This document shows, one piece after another, positions 1 to 12,507 of a DNA stretch of 64,000 nucleotides. Made by a program: the position numbers and the translations under genes. The notes beneath the pieces were generated by a model, which saw nothing but the letters and a program-made list of their open reading frames with translations, was not told the origin of the DNA and made no database searches. The stretch spans positions 434,001-498,000 of the forward strand of contig JAHWDD010000011.1 in assembly GCA_023897205.1 (NCBI GenBank), written 5' to 3'. Positions within the stretch are counted from its first letter, which is position 1; every line of letters begins with the position of its first letter. This DNA is from Exophiala sp. HKRS030. Its lineage: Eukaryota; Ascomycota; Eurotiomycetes; Chaetothyriales; Herpotrichiellaceae.

Positions 1-92
1 GAGAGCTTCTGAGGCTCGTTGGCCTTTGCGACCTGAACTGCGGCATCGAGCTTGGTCGAGCCGGTCGAGGATGGAGGAAGAGTGGCAGCCAT
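1..92 (-). CDS. 5' end of an unidentified protein gene, cut by the window edge
   Basis: About 30 codons are visible, reading leftwards from an ATG at 92-90 (MAATLPPSSTGSTKL...). The frame stays open to the edge and the peptide looks like an ordinary, slightly Ala/Ser-rich protein N-terminus. There is not enough sequence to name a family. The upstream DNA (93 to about 400) is pyrimidine-rich on the coding strand, as in many fungal 5' leaders. Confidence 0.5.
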   Translation of the reverse strand, partial: MAATLPPSSTGSTKLDAAVQVAKANEPQKL

Positions 93-3000
93 TGCGAATG
101 AGTGGAGATGAAGTGCAATGAAAGAAGACAGTAAAAGAGATCTAGCCTTTTTTTTCTATTCTAGAGACAAACAAATGTCTAGAGTTTGCAGCGACGGTGA
201 CGGTGACGGTGACAATGATGTACAGACAAAAATCTTTTTGAAAAAGGGATTTTGAACGAGTTTGAGGCGGCGACGGGCAAATTCGGACGCTGGAGCTGCT
301 TTAGTCGCGCAACCGAGACTCGGCACGGCAACGGACCTTTTTGCAGCCAATGATTGTTCCACGATTCCGAGCATTTGCCGGGCATTGGTTTACAAACATA
401 TGTACACCTTGAGCCTCGATTTCCTCTGCGCCGACGTCAATGGATATACTCCGTATGCCTCATGTACGGAGTTCACCACAGCAACCTGATCTTCGATGAT
501 GCTGAGTCGTCGACTGCAGAACCTCTTCCAACGGCGACTCCTGAATAGATTCCAACCTCAGAAGACTCGACTTGCGATGGCGAGCGTTGTGGTCAACACG
601 TCTCGATAGTCAGGCCAGGGCAATCATCATTCACTGAAGACCTTTCCTCTTGACTGCTCTTCGCTCCCGGTCGAAGTGGAAAAAAGAAGAAGGAACATGA
701 AGATGGGGGGATAACAAAGATGGAACAGATGGATGGCTAGAGAAAGAGACGGACAGCATCATGCGCAGACACGACCGGAAGAGAACTGCTTTTTTTCCTG
801 GCATTACTGGCCACTTTCAATCAACAATTCAAATACCTACCACAAATGCCAAGCTAGACCATCCCCAAGACTCTTCATCAGTTGGGACACATGACAAGAG
901 CCAGCTGCGTCTCGAAAAGCACTCTTGGTAGGTGAACAACCCTTTGGGCAACAAGCAACCCAAGACATACCAGGATGTTCTTCTTTGACAGTAATCTGCG
1001 TCCAAGAGATCAACAAACAAGGGCTTTGTTGACCATGTCGAGCAGGCAGGGATGAGAAAACGTGGTAAGAAGATCTGAAAGGGTCCCTTTTTTCGATCAT
1101 CACTTTCTCGTATTCCCAAAATAACAGTTCAGAGTTCATCGGCCCAGAGCGCGGCAGTTCATCACATCACAGATTGCCAGTGCAAAAAGGCGAACTCATC
1201 CACCCCCCAGAAAAACAATCAATAATGATCATCACCCGAGACAGCGGGAGTTTGCAAACTCTACTCGTGCTTGTCTTGAGGGAAGGGGGCTTTGGCCACA
1301 TACCTGCCTTACCTAGCTTTGGTGGAAGATGCCTTGACCACGAGGTGATTTGATTAAACTTTTACTCGGACAGCAGAGCAATCTGAGGCACCGTTGGACA
1401 TCGACAGCGAGATTGGGCACTGGGGTTGTTTACACCGCAGGGTCGTCTTTGCTCGGTTGATATTACTATGCCTGTGTTGTCAGTCAGATCTTGATCGTTG
1501 TGGGTTTTGGATGTTTGTGGTCCATGATGTGTTTGTTGTTGTTGCCGTTCCAAACTCACGCACAGATTCATATGATGAGCATTTCGCAATTTGGGTCTTT
1601 TTGTATAGCGTAAGAGATCCGAGATTAGTAGATGATGCAGTGCAGATCTTCCCACGAGCTCGTCATGTACTGAATCTGACTGGGCAGAGTATGATAAGAA
1701 AAACAACAACAATTCGGTCACGGTAATGAGTTTGGAGGACGGAATAGGGAGAAATAGCGAATGAACCACACACCTGGTAGTGTAGAGCCATGTAACGAGG
1801 TGTCTTGATCATGGAGGTTTAGGGTAATTGATCCTCAATCACATGTGAATTGCAGTACCAAAATGGGGGGGGGGATTACCTGGATCAGGGGACTCTGATA
1901 GTTGTCAGTACCGAGTTTTCTGTTGTGTTGTACCAAGGTAGGTTACGCAGGTACTTTGGGCTTTGGTGCCTCTGGTATCTGAGTTGGTACGAGTACGGAG
2001 TACGAGGGAGCACATACTGTACGAGTACCTTGTTCCCACTTCTTCGCCCGTATGTACTGTGTATGTATGTGGCTGAACGTCAATGGCACGAAAAGAACGC
2101 GACCTCGGGCTGTCAAGTCCATCACCACCCAACGAAATTTTCGGTGGTTGGCCTTGTCAGGGGACCATCTTTTTGACAGGTCGAGGCCAAAGACACGAGC
2201 CAACCACGATTTTCGGGGGGGTTTGTGCGCGTGCGAGAGTAGGTTGGGCCACTCTGAGAATGATGATGATGATGACAACGATAATAACAGTACTGAGAAA
2301 AACAACAACGAGACAGAAAATCGATGGGGTCGTAGAATTGTCAGTTGTGTCGAAACAAAACCATCATTGTGCTGCTGCAACTTGTCTGGCCATGATATCT
2401 GTGTGCAAACAGGTGATCGCATCGACCGAGACCCGTAAATGCCGGCGGTGCTCGATCTCTCTCGGCTCTTTTTTCCCTTTGAGATGTGGAAAAGAAAAGA
2501 AACCCCCACATCCAGGGGTCCAGGTCCATGTGTCGTGTACTCCGTACCAAGAGGCACACAGATACAAGTACCCATACATGAGTGTATCCATTGTACCCAT
2601 CGTGCTCGAACCGTGGGTACTCGTACTGTGCTGGTACACTGACCAACATAGAGAGGATAGGGGCGAACCGAATGGTCGAGCTTCTTCTAGGTCAAAAACT
2701 AACAATACTAGCGGATACACAGGAATCCGGACTTCAAATGACACGTCTCTGATTCGACAAATCCAAGATGTTCCCATATTTACCCAAGGTACAGTACTGT
2801 ACAGAGCACGGCCGTTGAGGGTACGAGAAACAGACGTTGAAGTTGACGTCCAGTCCGTCGAACGCCTTGACAGGCCCCTCCGCGACCTCCTCCTGGATCT
2901 CTTCTTGTCCTGCCCTGTGCTGTTGGGGGGCTGTCCACGTCTGGGACCGAAATTATGGTATGTAGGGTCGCAAAGAGAAGACAGGTCACCTGGCCGCCGG

Positions 3001-3569
3001 CATTTTCAGGGGTTGACCGTGGACCACCTGCCTACCTCCCCCCTCCCCCCAACCACTTACCCCCCTTTGCCCTGAGCAAGAAACAAACAAGAAAGAAGGC
3101 TGGGGGAACGAGAGAGAACAAGTTCGGGTGCGCAACAAATTCTTGTCATTTGGGCGGTGTGTTGTGGGTTGGTATCCCCTCAAACAACTGCAGAAGCCTA
3201 TCTCGGGTGAAAATTGCCATGGGAGAGATGGCTCTGCTGTGTGTTCTCTCTCCCTCAGTCACCCTCTCCCAAAAGACCACAGAAAAAACCCATCTATAAA
3301 GTTTGTGTCCATATGAAGAATGATAAATTTTCCATTGTTGCTGTCGATAATAAATGTTCCCGCCTGTAGTAGCTCAGAGATGCTTCACCGCTGAAACATC
3401 CAAAAAGCCCCGTCCGGCGCCATACTAGAGAAAAGAAAAGAAGCACACGTTTGCAGTGACATAAGAAAAAAAGCCCACGCCGGCTCCAAATTTCCGTGGG
3501 ACTACATCACATCATCATTATCACCTCGGTTCATCATAGTCCTCCCAAAGAGACAAGAAACTCCCGGGT
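93..3569. other. Gene-poor stretch, 3.5 kb
   Basis: Open frames here are short or low-complexity and overlap on both strands. None shows a recognisable domain or a sensible splice structure. The stretch holds polypurine/polypyrimidine runs, an ATG/ATC microsatellite near 2260-2280, and four copies or near-copies of the GTACTCCGTAC-type motif (446, 464, 1993, 2537). It probably carries the 5' leader of the left-edge gene and the 3' UTR of the Ser/Thr-rich protein gene. Confidence 0.6.
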
Positions 3570-6500
3570 CTAATGGCGGCGTTGATGGTAGTACTTGCGA
3601 CCACCGTATTGGATACCACGGCGGATCGGGGTAGGAGCTACCTGATCAGCGGAAAGATCGCCCGATGGGTCGAACGACGTCGTCGTGGTCGTGGTCGTGG
3701 GTGGCTCGGCGGTCGTGGTGGGTGGCGCCGTGGTCGTGGGTCCCTCGGTGGTGGTGGTCGTGGTGGTCGTGGGTTCCTCGGTGGTGGTGGTCGTGGTGGT
3801 CGTGGGTCCCTCGGTGGTGGTGGTCGTGGTGGTCGTGGGTTCCTCGGTGGTGGTGGTCGTGGTGGTCGTGGGTCCCTCGGTGGTGGTGGTTGTGGTGGTC
3901 GTGGGTTGCTGCTCAGTCGTCGTCGTCGTCGTCACCACCGGAGGTGTGGTGGTCGAGGTCATGAACGTGGTAGACGTAGCCACGGACGTAGTCGAGCTGG
4001 TGGTAGCAACAGCCGGGACAACTTGGAAAACCAGAGGAATCGCACATCCGTTGAAGTCGGTGTCGACGACAAGGATGGTGTTTGATTGAGTCAAACAGAA
4101 CTTGCGCTCGTCAAGGGTGATAAATCCAGAGGCGTCCATCAACCAGAAGCTCAAGGCAGGTGGGGTAGCGAAAGCCTCGAGAAGCTGATCGTTGTTGTTC
4201 GAGTCGGCGGCACCGATAAATCTGACATCAACCATGAGGTGAGAGTCATCATCGATGGAGAAGTTGTCGGCATCTGCCTGATCGCCGAGTTCACCGAAAC
4301 CACCGTTCTTGAAGTTAAGGTATTGGACAGCACGCTTCTGGTTACCAGGGGTTGAAGCAGAGACCGAGAAACCGGTCATCTCTGGGGCGGCAGTGAAGCT
4401 ACCAGAGGTGCTGGAAGATGAGGCAGATGATGTAGTAGAGCTGCTAGAAGAAGCGCTGCTTGCTGCGGACGAGGTCGACGAAGCGCTAGAAGCTGACGAG
4501 CTGCTGGACGAAGCAGCCGAGCTAGTGGAAGCGGCCGAGCTGGACGACGAGGCGGCTGAGCTAGAGGAGGCTGCCGAGCTGCTTGATGAAGCCGCTGAGC
4601 TTGTTGAGGCTGCCGAGCTGCTAGAGGCAGCAGAGCTCGAGGACGCTGCTGAGCTTGACGATGAGGCGGCTGAGCTAGTTGAAGCAGCTGAGCTAGTTGA
4701 AGCAGCCGAGCTGGACGAAGCCGCCGAGCTAGACGACGCTGCAGAGCTAGATGAAGCCGCAGAGCTAGATGAAGCTGCCGAGCTAGATGATGCTGCCGAG
4801 CTGCTGGATGAAGCCGCCGAGCTAGATGATGCTGCGGAGCTTGACGTTGCTGCTGCGCTGCTGGATGAGGCTGCTGAGCTAGACGAGGCCGCGGAGCTGC
4901 TTGACGAGGCTGCGGAGCTAGATGAGGCCGCAGAACTGCTGGTGGACGAGATCATGCTTGATGTCGACGAAGGCGCGGCAGTGGTGCTGGTCATCATGCT
5001 GCTGGAAGATGTGCTCATCATGCTAGTGGTGGTCGTGGTCGCTGAGAATCAGTCAGTAAAGGAAAAAATGTAGCGGATAAAACGACTTACATGGCAGGGT
5101 AAAGACAACAGTAAGGATGATAGGGTTGCAGAAGAATGGAGTCTCTTGGGCGCTGAAAAGGATAAAGATGTTGCTAGAGTCGGTAACACAGAATCCATTG
5201 TTCTCAACGTCAATGACCAGAGTGTTGTCAGACGCGATCGAGAAGGTCGCGAGTGTGGTGGGTGGCGTGGGGGTAAGCTGGAATGCAATGTAGGAGAAGG
5301 TGTAGTCCGAGTCAACAAACTGTCCTCCAGAGGTCAAGAAACCATTGGTATCGATGTAGAACTGAGCGGCAAGGTCCTGGTCGCTAACAAGGACAGCATC
5401 CTCGCCGGCAAAGGCAACATAAGTGATTGCTCGCTTTCGGTACTTGGCATTGGTGTTGGAGATCAGGTAGAAAGGTCCAATGGCAGGAGTGCTGACGGCA
5501 CTGGTGCTGGATGACGAAGCCGAGCTGGTGGTGCTGCTAGAGCTAGATGCGCTGCTAGCACTGCTGGCCGAGCTGCTGGAGCTACTTGCCGAGCTGGCCG
5601 AGCTGCTAGAACTGCTCGAGCTGCTTGCTGAGGACGCAGAGCTGGAGCTGGAGCTGCTAGAGCTGCTCGCAGATGAGGCAGAGCTGGAAGAGCTAGAGCT
5701 GCTAGAGCTGCTCGCAGATGAGGCAGAGCTGGAAGAGCTAGAGCTTGACGAGCTGCTGGCAGACGAAGCAGAGCTGGAAGAGCTGGAGGAGCTTGAGGAG
5801 CTGCTGGCGCCAGTGGAGGTCGAGCCGCCGATTGGTCCGCCAGTGCTCGTGGCCGAGGAGATGCTTGAGGTCGAGGTTGCAGTGGTTGAACCACCAACTG
5901 GGCCACCAGTGCTGGTGATCGTGTTCGTGACAGTCTCGGTGACGGTGAACCAATCTTGCCACTCCTTGGTGTTGGTGTTGCTCGGGTTACCCCAGTCTTG
6001 CCACGCAAAAGGATCACCGCCATCTGAAGGACCCGATCCATGGCCTGGCTTAGGGAACCATCCCCAGTTAGGGCCGGTAGGCATTGGCACGGGGCTGGCT
6101 GTGGTGGGTGCTTGTCGGCTGCAGGGCACAGTGTAGTAGATGGTCTTCGTGATGGTAGTCGTGAAGTCGATGATCTCACGAGGTCTGTGGCAACCACGGG
6201 TGACATACGCATACCATGGCTGAGGAGCGATGGTGATGGTCTCGGCAGCAGCAGTGATCACACGAGCCGGCTGGGTCATGGTGAAGGTGAAAGTGTAGGT
6301 ACCAGCGGTGGGAGCAACCCATCTGGTGGAGAGAGGAGCAACAGTGGTCGATGTAACGGGCGGTGCAGGGAGCGAGATCCAGGTCTCTTCGTATCCCAAG
6401 CACTTAGCTCCGAAAGGACCAGCACGGCATTCGGTAACGTCGACGACCTGTCTGCGGCTGCCATCCTTCTGGACACCACAAGTGTTGCAAAGACCGCTAC

Positions 6501-6966
6501 CGTCATAACCTGGGATGGCCAACGGACCAAGCTGGTTGTATGGGGCGTAGAAGTCTTTTGCGATGGTGAGGTAAACAGGAGTGGGTGCTGGAACGTAAAC
6601 AGTGCCGTTGATGGTGGCAGTGGGTGCTGGAGTAACATATTTCGTGAAGGTCGTAGACCAGACTGACACGGTAACTTCCTGCTGGGTGGAGGTGACCAGT
6701 GTGCTGGAGGCGGTCTTTCCATCCCAGGCGTCGGGGATGGTGGTGCTAACAAAGGCCCATGTGTTGTATGGGTACTTCGTAATGCAAGAGCCACGGAAGC
6801 AAGCTGTGGTGGGCTCGCAAGTCGAGACAGACTGATACTGGCTGGTCACAGTGATGGGTGACACCGTGCTGCTGCCGGTGGCTTGCGGGCAAGGAGTGAT
6901 GGTAGCGAGTGGTTCAGCGAGTGCAACGCCGGCCATCAAAGCGGCCGCGCCAAACGAGAAAAGCAT
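3570..6966 (-). CDS. Large Ser/Thr-rich secreted cell-wall-type protein with two copies of a ~130-residue module
   Basis: Two exons, 6966-5091 and 5041-3570, joined by a 49 bp intron (GTAAGT...CTCAG) in perfect phase, give 1115 residues. The start at 6966 was chosen because it opens a clean signal peptide (MLFSFGAAALMAGVALAEP); in-frame ATGs further upstream would bury it. Order: signal peptide, Thr/Pro-rich region with scattered cysteines (about 20-360), Ser/Ala tract, module A (about 495-625), second Ser/Ala tract, module B (about 825-975), then Thr tracts broken by EGP or EEP. Each module begins at a dibasic Lys-Arg-Ala (YRKRAITY and NQKRAVQY) and carries a ...GF.T/CLT or CVTDSSN-type core ending in VFTLP or VFQVVP, so the two are duplicates. 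No GPI signal is seen; the C-terminus is basic (...YYHQRRH). It resembles fungal wall or adhesin-like proteins with a DUF7908-type domain; that label is from recall. Function unknown. Confidence 0.8.
3733..3897. repeat. 33 bp minisatellite, five units
   Basis: Five tandem 33 bp units encode an 11-residue Thr-rich repeat in the C-terminal part of the wall-type protein. Successive units alternate between TCCCTC (Glu-Gly-Pro) and TTCCTC (Glu-Glu-Pro), which gives a 66 bp higher-order period. Confidence 0.85.
4470..4965. repeat. Degenerate 15-18 bp coding repeat (Ser-Ser-Ala-Ala type)
   Basis: Imperfect units of the GAGCTAGATGAAGCCGC type repeat across about 500 bp. They encode a Ser/Ala tract in exon 2 of the wall-type protein. 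Third positions vary freely while Ser/Ala composition is kept, so the protein tract is under constraint. Confidence 0.8.
5500..5815. repeat. Ser/Ala-coding degenerate repeat in exon 1
   Basis: A second repeat block (GAGCTGCTAGAGCTG-like units) encodes runs of serine broken by Ala pairs just before module A. It parallels the Ser/Ala tract before module B, so the duplicated block included linker plus module. Confidence 0.75.
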
Positions 6967-9329
6967 GTTGAAAGAGTGTAACGAATGACTTCTTGGTAAA
7001 GAATGGATGAAGGAAAAATCCTTCGGATTATAACGAGGGAATGGATGACCTGTGCTGATGCAAGTGGTGGTGAAGAAGAGGCTGGGAGGAAGGAGCGCGC
7101 GTTCATGGCTATATACCAAGGACGTCCATGCTCATTTCGTGTTGTCCTAACCAGACGAACATAAAGGAGGCCTTCGAGTGGGTTTGTTGTGGGGTGGCCC
7201 TCATGGGAAGGCCACGCCGTGATCAGACACTGGACATCATCCCTACCAACACTCGAAGCATGGCTCATCAGGTCCACCAGCGGAGCGCAGACACACTGAT
7301 CCCAGGCGCCGACGCCAGCCCGGGCATGGACCATCTGCTAAACTCTCCCGTGGCTGGATTTACCGGACTCAAGCACTGAGCAACCAGTGCATCAACCACT
7401 CGTAAGGCGCGTTCGACGCCCGTACCTGAAAACGACAGCGGCACTGAGACCGACATTGGCATATCTGGCAGTGCTGTCCAATTTCCCGCTGGTGTTGATG
7501 ACGGATAGGCCTGTCCGAGAGGCATCTCCGCCCAATCCCATAGCATCAGTGAAATCTTTAAGGAGGGAATGATGTGTATGACAGGAAGTGGGGAACAACA
7601 TGTTAGTGTCTTTCCAATGAGACCTACCTTTGACGGAAAAACACCCTCTGTCGTACCCATACCTTTTGCCAGCAGATATGCCTTATCGACGATCACAAGG
7701 AAAAGAGGCAGGGAACTCCTCACAGGCCTAGAGACTGTGTGTTGAGTCCGAAGATTATCATCCTCACCTCGGAGATCTTTCTTCATGAGGAGTGACCCGG
7801 CCCGCTCCGCCACAGCGCAGATATATACGAGTGCAGTCGCGAATTTTACGCCTTGGGACCAAAACCTGCCAGACCATTGCCCACCAGCACTTCACACATC
7901 GTCAATTCGATAGATTGCTGCTTTCCCATCTGGCAAACAATCCTATTGTGGGCGATTCCATTTGACGTGTAACCGTAGATTGGAATGGAAGATTGGAATC
8001 GAGTATTGTGGTGATAGATTGGGATCTCAGATCTGACGACAAATGATGAACTGGTTAGGGAAGTGGCGGAACTGAGAATTGACACGGGCCTGGCCGACCA
8101 CTTTGAAGCTGTCAGTTTCGAATGGCCAAGGACTCGGGCACAAATGTCCCGCGTATGAAATTGCCAGATGGTACGGAATACCGTACAATCTCACAACGCT
8201 TCAGGGCACGGTGTGCAGATTGGTGTAGCTGCCAGTGTCACACGAAGAAACTTTTATCCTCCTTGAGGTTGGAAGAAAGACTCTTGGCAGGTCTCCAGCC
8301 CAGTCTATTCTGGGCTTAGCGGTCACGACGCGTCAGGAAAAATTACCAGCGGCCCATTACAATACGCGGTATCAAACACTCACTACACAGGAGAGCATGG
8401 ACTGGTGTTCACCACTGCCATGTGTCAGGACCGCCAGTGCCTCCTTTTCTGGGGACTTCCAGCCTCTGATACGTCCAGCAGACGCGACGAGGCTCCTGCT
8501 GCCTCTCCTGGCTCATGTCGAAAGTGGACATTCTCCTTACTCTGTCTATGCGTCAGGGACGACTTCAATCATTCTTCACGCGATGTGTCTGTTGTTATCT
8601 GTTCCCTACCTACCGTAGTACGCACGGCAGCCACACTATGTCTTGATACGACCTTTTGACCTCCACCTCAGACGCCTCACGTCCTCGGTGATGGTTGTGG
8701 CGACCGGCGATCGGCTTCAAGCGTGAGAACAGACGAGTCTGGTCTCAGCAATCAAGCTCTCCTCCAAAGGTGAGTCCTCTCTGTCTGGGACAGTGTGGGT
8801 TTGAACGACCTAGCTGCGTGTGGCACATGCTTGATTTCCTCATCGAGCATTTTGAAGCCATCAGCTATGAGATCTTCCTCCCTTCTCCCATCTTGGCGAT
8901 GCCCTGCCAGCCTCCCTGCTTCCCTCTGGTGGTCGTCTGTCAAGGCTGTTGGGGACTACATTGACGCTCGGTCATGCCTTATAAGCCCTTGAGTCGTCCT
9001 TCGAAGCGAGTGTCATTGTATGGCCACAAACTCAAATTGCAAACAGCCACCACAAACTCTGCCCCCTTTCAATTACAGAACAGCCTTCTCAAGTCTCCTT
9101 CTGCGACTATACATTGGCTCAATCTGCTTTGCGAGTCCAAGCTTTTGTTGACCCCTCCCAAACTGCAAACGAGTGGTTCGTCTCTGACATCGCTGCTGTT
9201 ATTATAGCAAACACCGGTTTGATCACCGACAGCTACTATCGTGATTGCCAATTACCTTGCCTCGTGGTGCGGTGATATGCCGATATTCCAGATCTAGCTT
9301 GGTTGGAAATCGTGAGACCAATCTCCAGC
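6967..9329. other. Intergenic, promoters of the two divergent flanking genes
   Basis: No convincing gene is visible. A minus-strand frame at 7813-7268 (181 codons) starts at a non-ATG codon, shows no recognisable domain, and competes with another open frame over the same bases. The rest consists of short unrelated frames. Confidence 0.5.
7110..7115 (-). promoter_or_regulatory. TATA-like element of the wall-type protein gene
   Basis: TATATA on the minus strand lies about 144 bp upstream of the chosen ATG at 6966. The position fits a fungal core promoter and supports that start over the in-frame ATG at 7119, which would sit upstream of the TATA. Prediction only. Confidence 0.35.
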
Positions 9330-11778
9330 ATGTCGACTTTACCTCTCGAAACCCACAGCCGCCGGTGGGAGCGCAAAAACTCACAAAGCTGGCGGCAACC
9401 TCGTTGTTCCCAACGATCACACCGACCCATACTCATTGCCATAGCCTGCATCTTGTGTATAGGAATATGGCACCAGAGTCGCTCCACTGGCTCCTCATTG
9501 TCTCCGAACAGACATGACCTCACCGAGGACGACTTAGAATCTTTGACTTGGAATGGGCGCAGGTCATTGCCGGAAGATGCAGACTGGCCTCTCAGAGCGC
9601 CATCCGTGGATAGGGCACATCCAAAGAACTTCAGGCCAGATATTGAGCATGTTGTTGCGGGCGCTGCAGATCCAGATGAGAATCAGAATGTCATCATCGA
9701 AGACAAACCTGAAGGCCGCCTTTATCCTGAGGGCATCGAAATTGAGCAAGCTCCAGTTGCTGAGTCGGTCCCCGACAGCCTCACCAATGAGCCAGAAATC
9801 GTGGTCATAACGGGAGATGGCTCCCCCGATGGGATAGTCGAGCAACAAGATGCAGAGGAGCCGATGGAATTGTTGCAAAAGGGTCCGGTGGCCGTGCAAG
9901 CAAATCTTGACCCCGAGACTGAAAAGTCACCATTGATTTCATCGCCAGACCAGCCCGTGAAGGAGAAAGTCATCGAAGCAGAACCGCTCGACCACCTGAC
10001 ACTTGAGGAGAAGGCCGATAGTCTGCCGGAGGTAGTGCACATACCTTTCGAGGACGCCGTCAAGGACGAGGTCTTGCAAGGGTGGGAGGACGATTGGGTG
10101 GCGCATGCCTCTTACGACCCCAGTAAATGGGGGAAACTTGAAGAGCCCAAAATTGACATAGTATATCTCTGTAAGCGATTGGTGAACGCCGACCTTTCGT
10201 GATCATGACTGACATGCATAGGGGTCAACGGATCTGAGGAGGCCTTTCAGAAAACAAAACGTCCGTATGAAGAAAATTCCGTCCTCAATGACGAAGAGGG
10301 GAAATGGATCAATTCTCACGGAATCAATCGGTATCGAGATTGGGACGAACTTCGATACTCCCTTCGCAGTGTTGAACGATACGCCGCGCAGTTCCGGAAT
10401 AAAATTCAGATTGTCGTGAACTCTGTCGATGGAAGCGTAGCGGGCAAGCAGGTCCCCAGCTGGCTCAACGACGAGCCAATAACGAAGGATGTGGTACAAA
10501 TCATGGCACAGGAAGAATTCTTCGACCGCGAAAAACATGCTTGCCTGCCGACATTCAATTCCCTGACAATCGAAAATCAACTCTTCAACACCCCCTCGGA
10601 AACAGATTTTGTAAGTCTTTTGCCGGATATACCAGTTCCTTGCTAATAGTATATAGCTGTATGCCCTGTCTGATGATATGCTGCTCGGCAAGGAGCATGC
10701 AGCTTCCGATATCTACTCTCCATTATTTGGTCCGGTGATGGGCTTCAAGAGCAACGCTTACAGTACAACACAGCCACCGAACGAAGTCGACGCGCACCGG
10801 TTTGGCGAAAAGCCATATCTCATCTACACATCGTGGTTACTCAACCGAAGATTTGGCATTCGGAAGCGGAAGGGTCAGGGGCACTTTGGACACGCTTTGT
10901 CTCGAAACATCATGCGGGAGGCCATATCTTCATTCCCAGGTCCCGAATTGCAGAGCGCTTGCAAACGATTTCGAGGGGAGCCCGGCTTTCAACTGTACTC
11001 CTGGTACGCCACGTTCCATTATCTCATCGAAAGACACCGAGAAGCATTACTCTGGAGTTATATCATGCTACGGAATGACGTCGACGACGATGGCAACCTA
11101 TCGTGGGAAGAAAGACAGACAATTATGCAGGATCTGGAAGCCGGCATGGTCAACGAAGGTCGAAACACATTCCGCAAGCGAAACTATTACCATGTGAATC
11201 AACTCCTACAGAAGGCCGGCCTAGAATCTCCCAAAGTCAACACAGACATCCTCTGGACTTCGTTGGACGGACCAGCTGCAATCCAAAACGCGAATTGTAT
11301 CGAGTTCGACGTGAACGAGTGTCTGGCCCCAGGGTTTTCGGTGTCATCGACAGACGCCCGCACGAAAAACCCGGTCTTTTCAACAGCGACTATATTCGAT
11401 CGTCTTGCAAGACAAGAACCCAAGTGTGGAGATTGCTTGCTGAAACTGATATTGAACAAAAAACCAAAGGGTCTGGCGCCTCTACTTCCCCGAGCCAATA
11501 CTCAAGCCAAGCAGAGGGAACTGGTAATCAAAGCCGTCATGCGCTACCGATTTTCCATCATCCACCCGGACGCATTGTTTGTCATGGTGACAGACGCCGA
11601 ACAAGTCGATAGCACTTTGGTAAGCCGATATGTTCGAGGAAAGAAAGAGCTGGCAGGCCAATTGTGTTTGAACGATGATGTTACCACGACCGACAACCAG
11701 GAGCTGAACGATGTCAAACAAGCCATGACTGAGCTGTACCAGGGACTCTTTCCAGACAAAAGCCCATATGAGAAGTGA
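9330..11778 (+). CDS. Stealth-family phosphotransferase (sugar-phosphate transferase, XPT1/GNPTAB-like)
   Basis: Three exons, 9330-10170, 10222-10610 and 10657-11778, give 783 residues (an in-frame ATG at 9303 would add nine). A basic N-terminus followed by one hydrophobic segment (about 34-50) marks a type II Golgi-type membrane protein, then an acidic stem to about 265. Stealth CR1 is plain at about 274-285 (IDIVYLWVNGSE, the Trp codon split by intron 1). CR2 is at about 317-335 (YRDWDELRYSLRSVERYA), CR3 starts at about 411 (LYALSDDMLLG), and a CR4-like end is LCLNDD...LFPDKSPYEK. An EF-hand-like loop, DVDDDGNLSWEE, lies near 552. Known members move a sugar-1-phosphate onto glycans (human GlcNAc-1-phosphotransferase, Cryptococcus xylosylphosphotransferase). 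The donor and acceptor here cannot be read from sequence. Confidence 0.88.
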
Positions 11779-12507
11779 CGGCCACGCGATCGTCACTTGA
11801 CGAGGTTATGACATGAATTGCTTTTTTTGATTAGCGAGGAGTCTGGCCATTAGAATGTGATACCATGGCATCTATATAGATAGACATAGACAGAAAATTC
11901 CTTGAAATAAATGTTGATGACTACTTGGGGGCAGGAAGGAGTAACAGCCCCAACGACACCCCTCGTCCGGGACGAGAAGCAGCCAATATTCGGACCCGTG
12001 TTCCTGGTCTATACTGGTTGTTTCCTAGTGTTTCCGGGTTAGTCCCTCCCGGCGGGTGTCTTTTCCACCTTATACAATAGGAGCCTACTGTAAGGAGCAT
12101 GCAGAGGTCGGAGGAGTCTTACCTACAATCCTTCCTCCTCAGAGAGACTAAAACAAGGTACTGTGGATCAGGCGTTCGCGTAGTCTCTCGCGCACATTAG
12201 CCGTAGCCATATCTTTGGGCCAGGCAGGCCCATGTCTTTCCTGCCATACATGAACAAACAACAAAGCATGAACACAGCAGGCCCAACGGCCTGACGACCT
12301 TTACTTCCTCTAAATGACCAGGTTTGACCCAAGCAGCCAACCGCGTTTCATCCTTCGTTGACCTTCGCCCCTTTGTGACAAGTTTACTATTTCATTATTA
12401 GGAGGGCATTATAACTTCAATTGATCCGAGCCTCTTCGCCTATATCAAATCGTCATCCCCTCCTCCCTCATTACGGCCATACTGCAAGCCTTGGGCCACC
12501 CGGCAAT
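11779..12507. other. Intergenic, 0.7 kb
   Basis: 3' region of the Stealth gene and promoter of the CCCH protein gene. No gene, tRNA or repeat recognised. Confidence 0.6.

Noticed and set aside
2083..3075. 330-codon plus-strand frame
   Set aside because: No domain or ordinary protein composition, and other frames are open over the same bases.
3573..4089. Plus-strand Gly/Arg- and Val-rich frames
   Set aside because: They are reverse complements of the Thr-coding minisatellite and are pure repeat translations.
4309..5073. A 254-codon plus-strand frame rich in Glu-Ala-Leu
   Set aside because: It is the antisense shadow of the Ser/Ala-coding repeat of the wall-type protein; the repeat keeps the opposite strand open.
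7268..7813. 181-codon minus-strand frame
   Set aside because: It starts at a non-ATG codon, has no recognisable family, and a second open frame of similar quality overlaps it.
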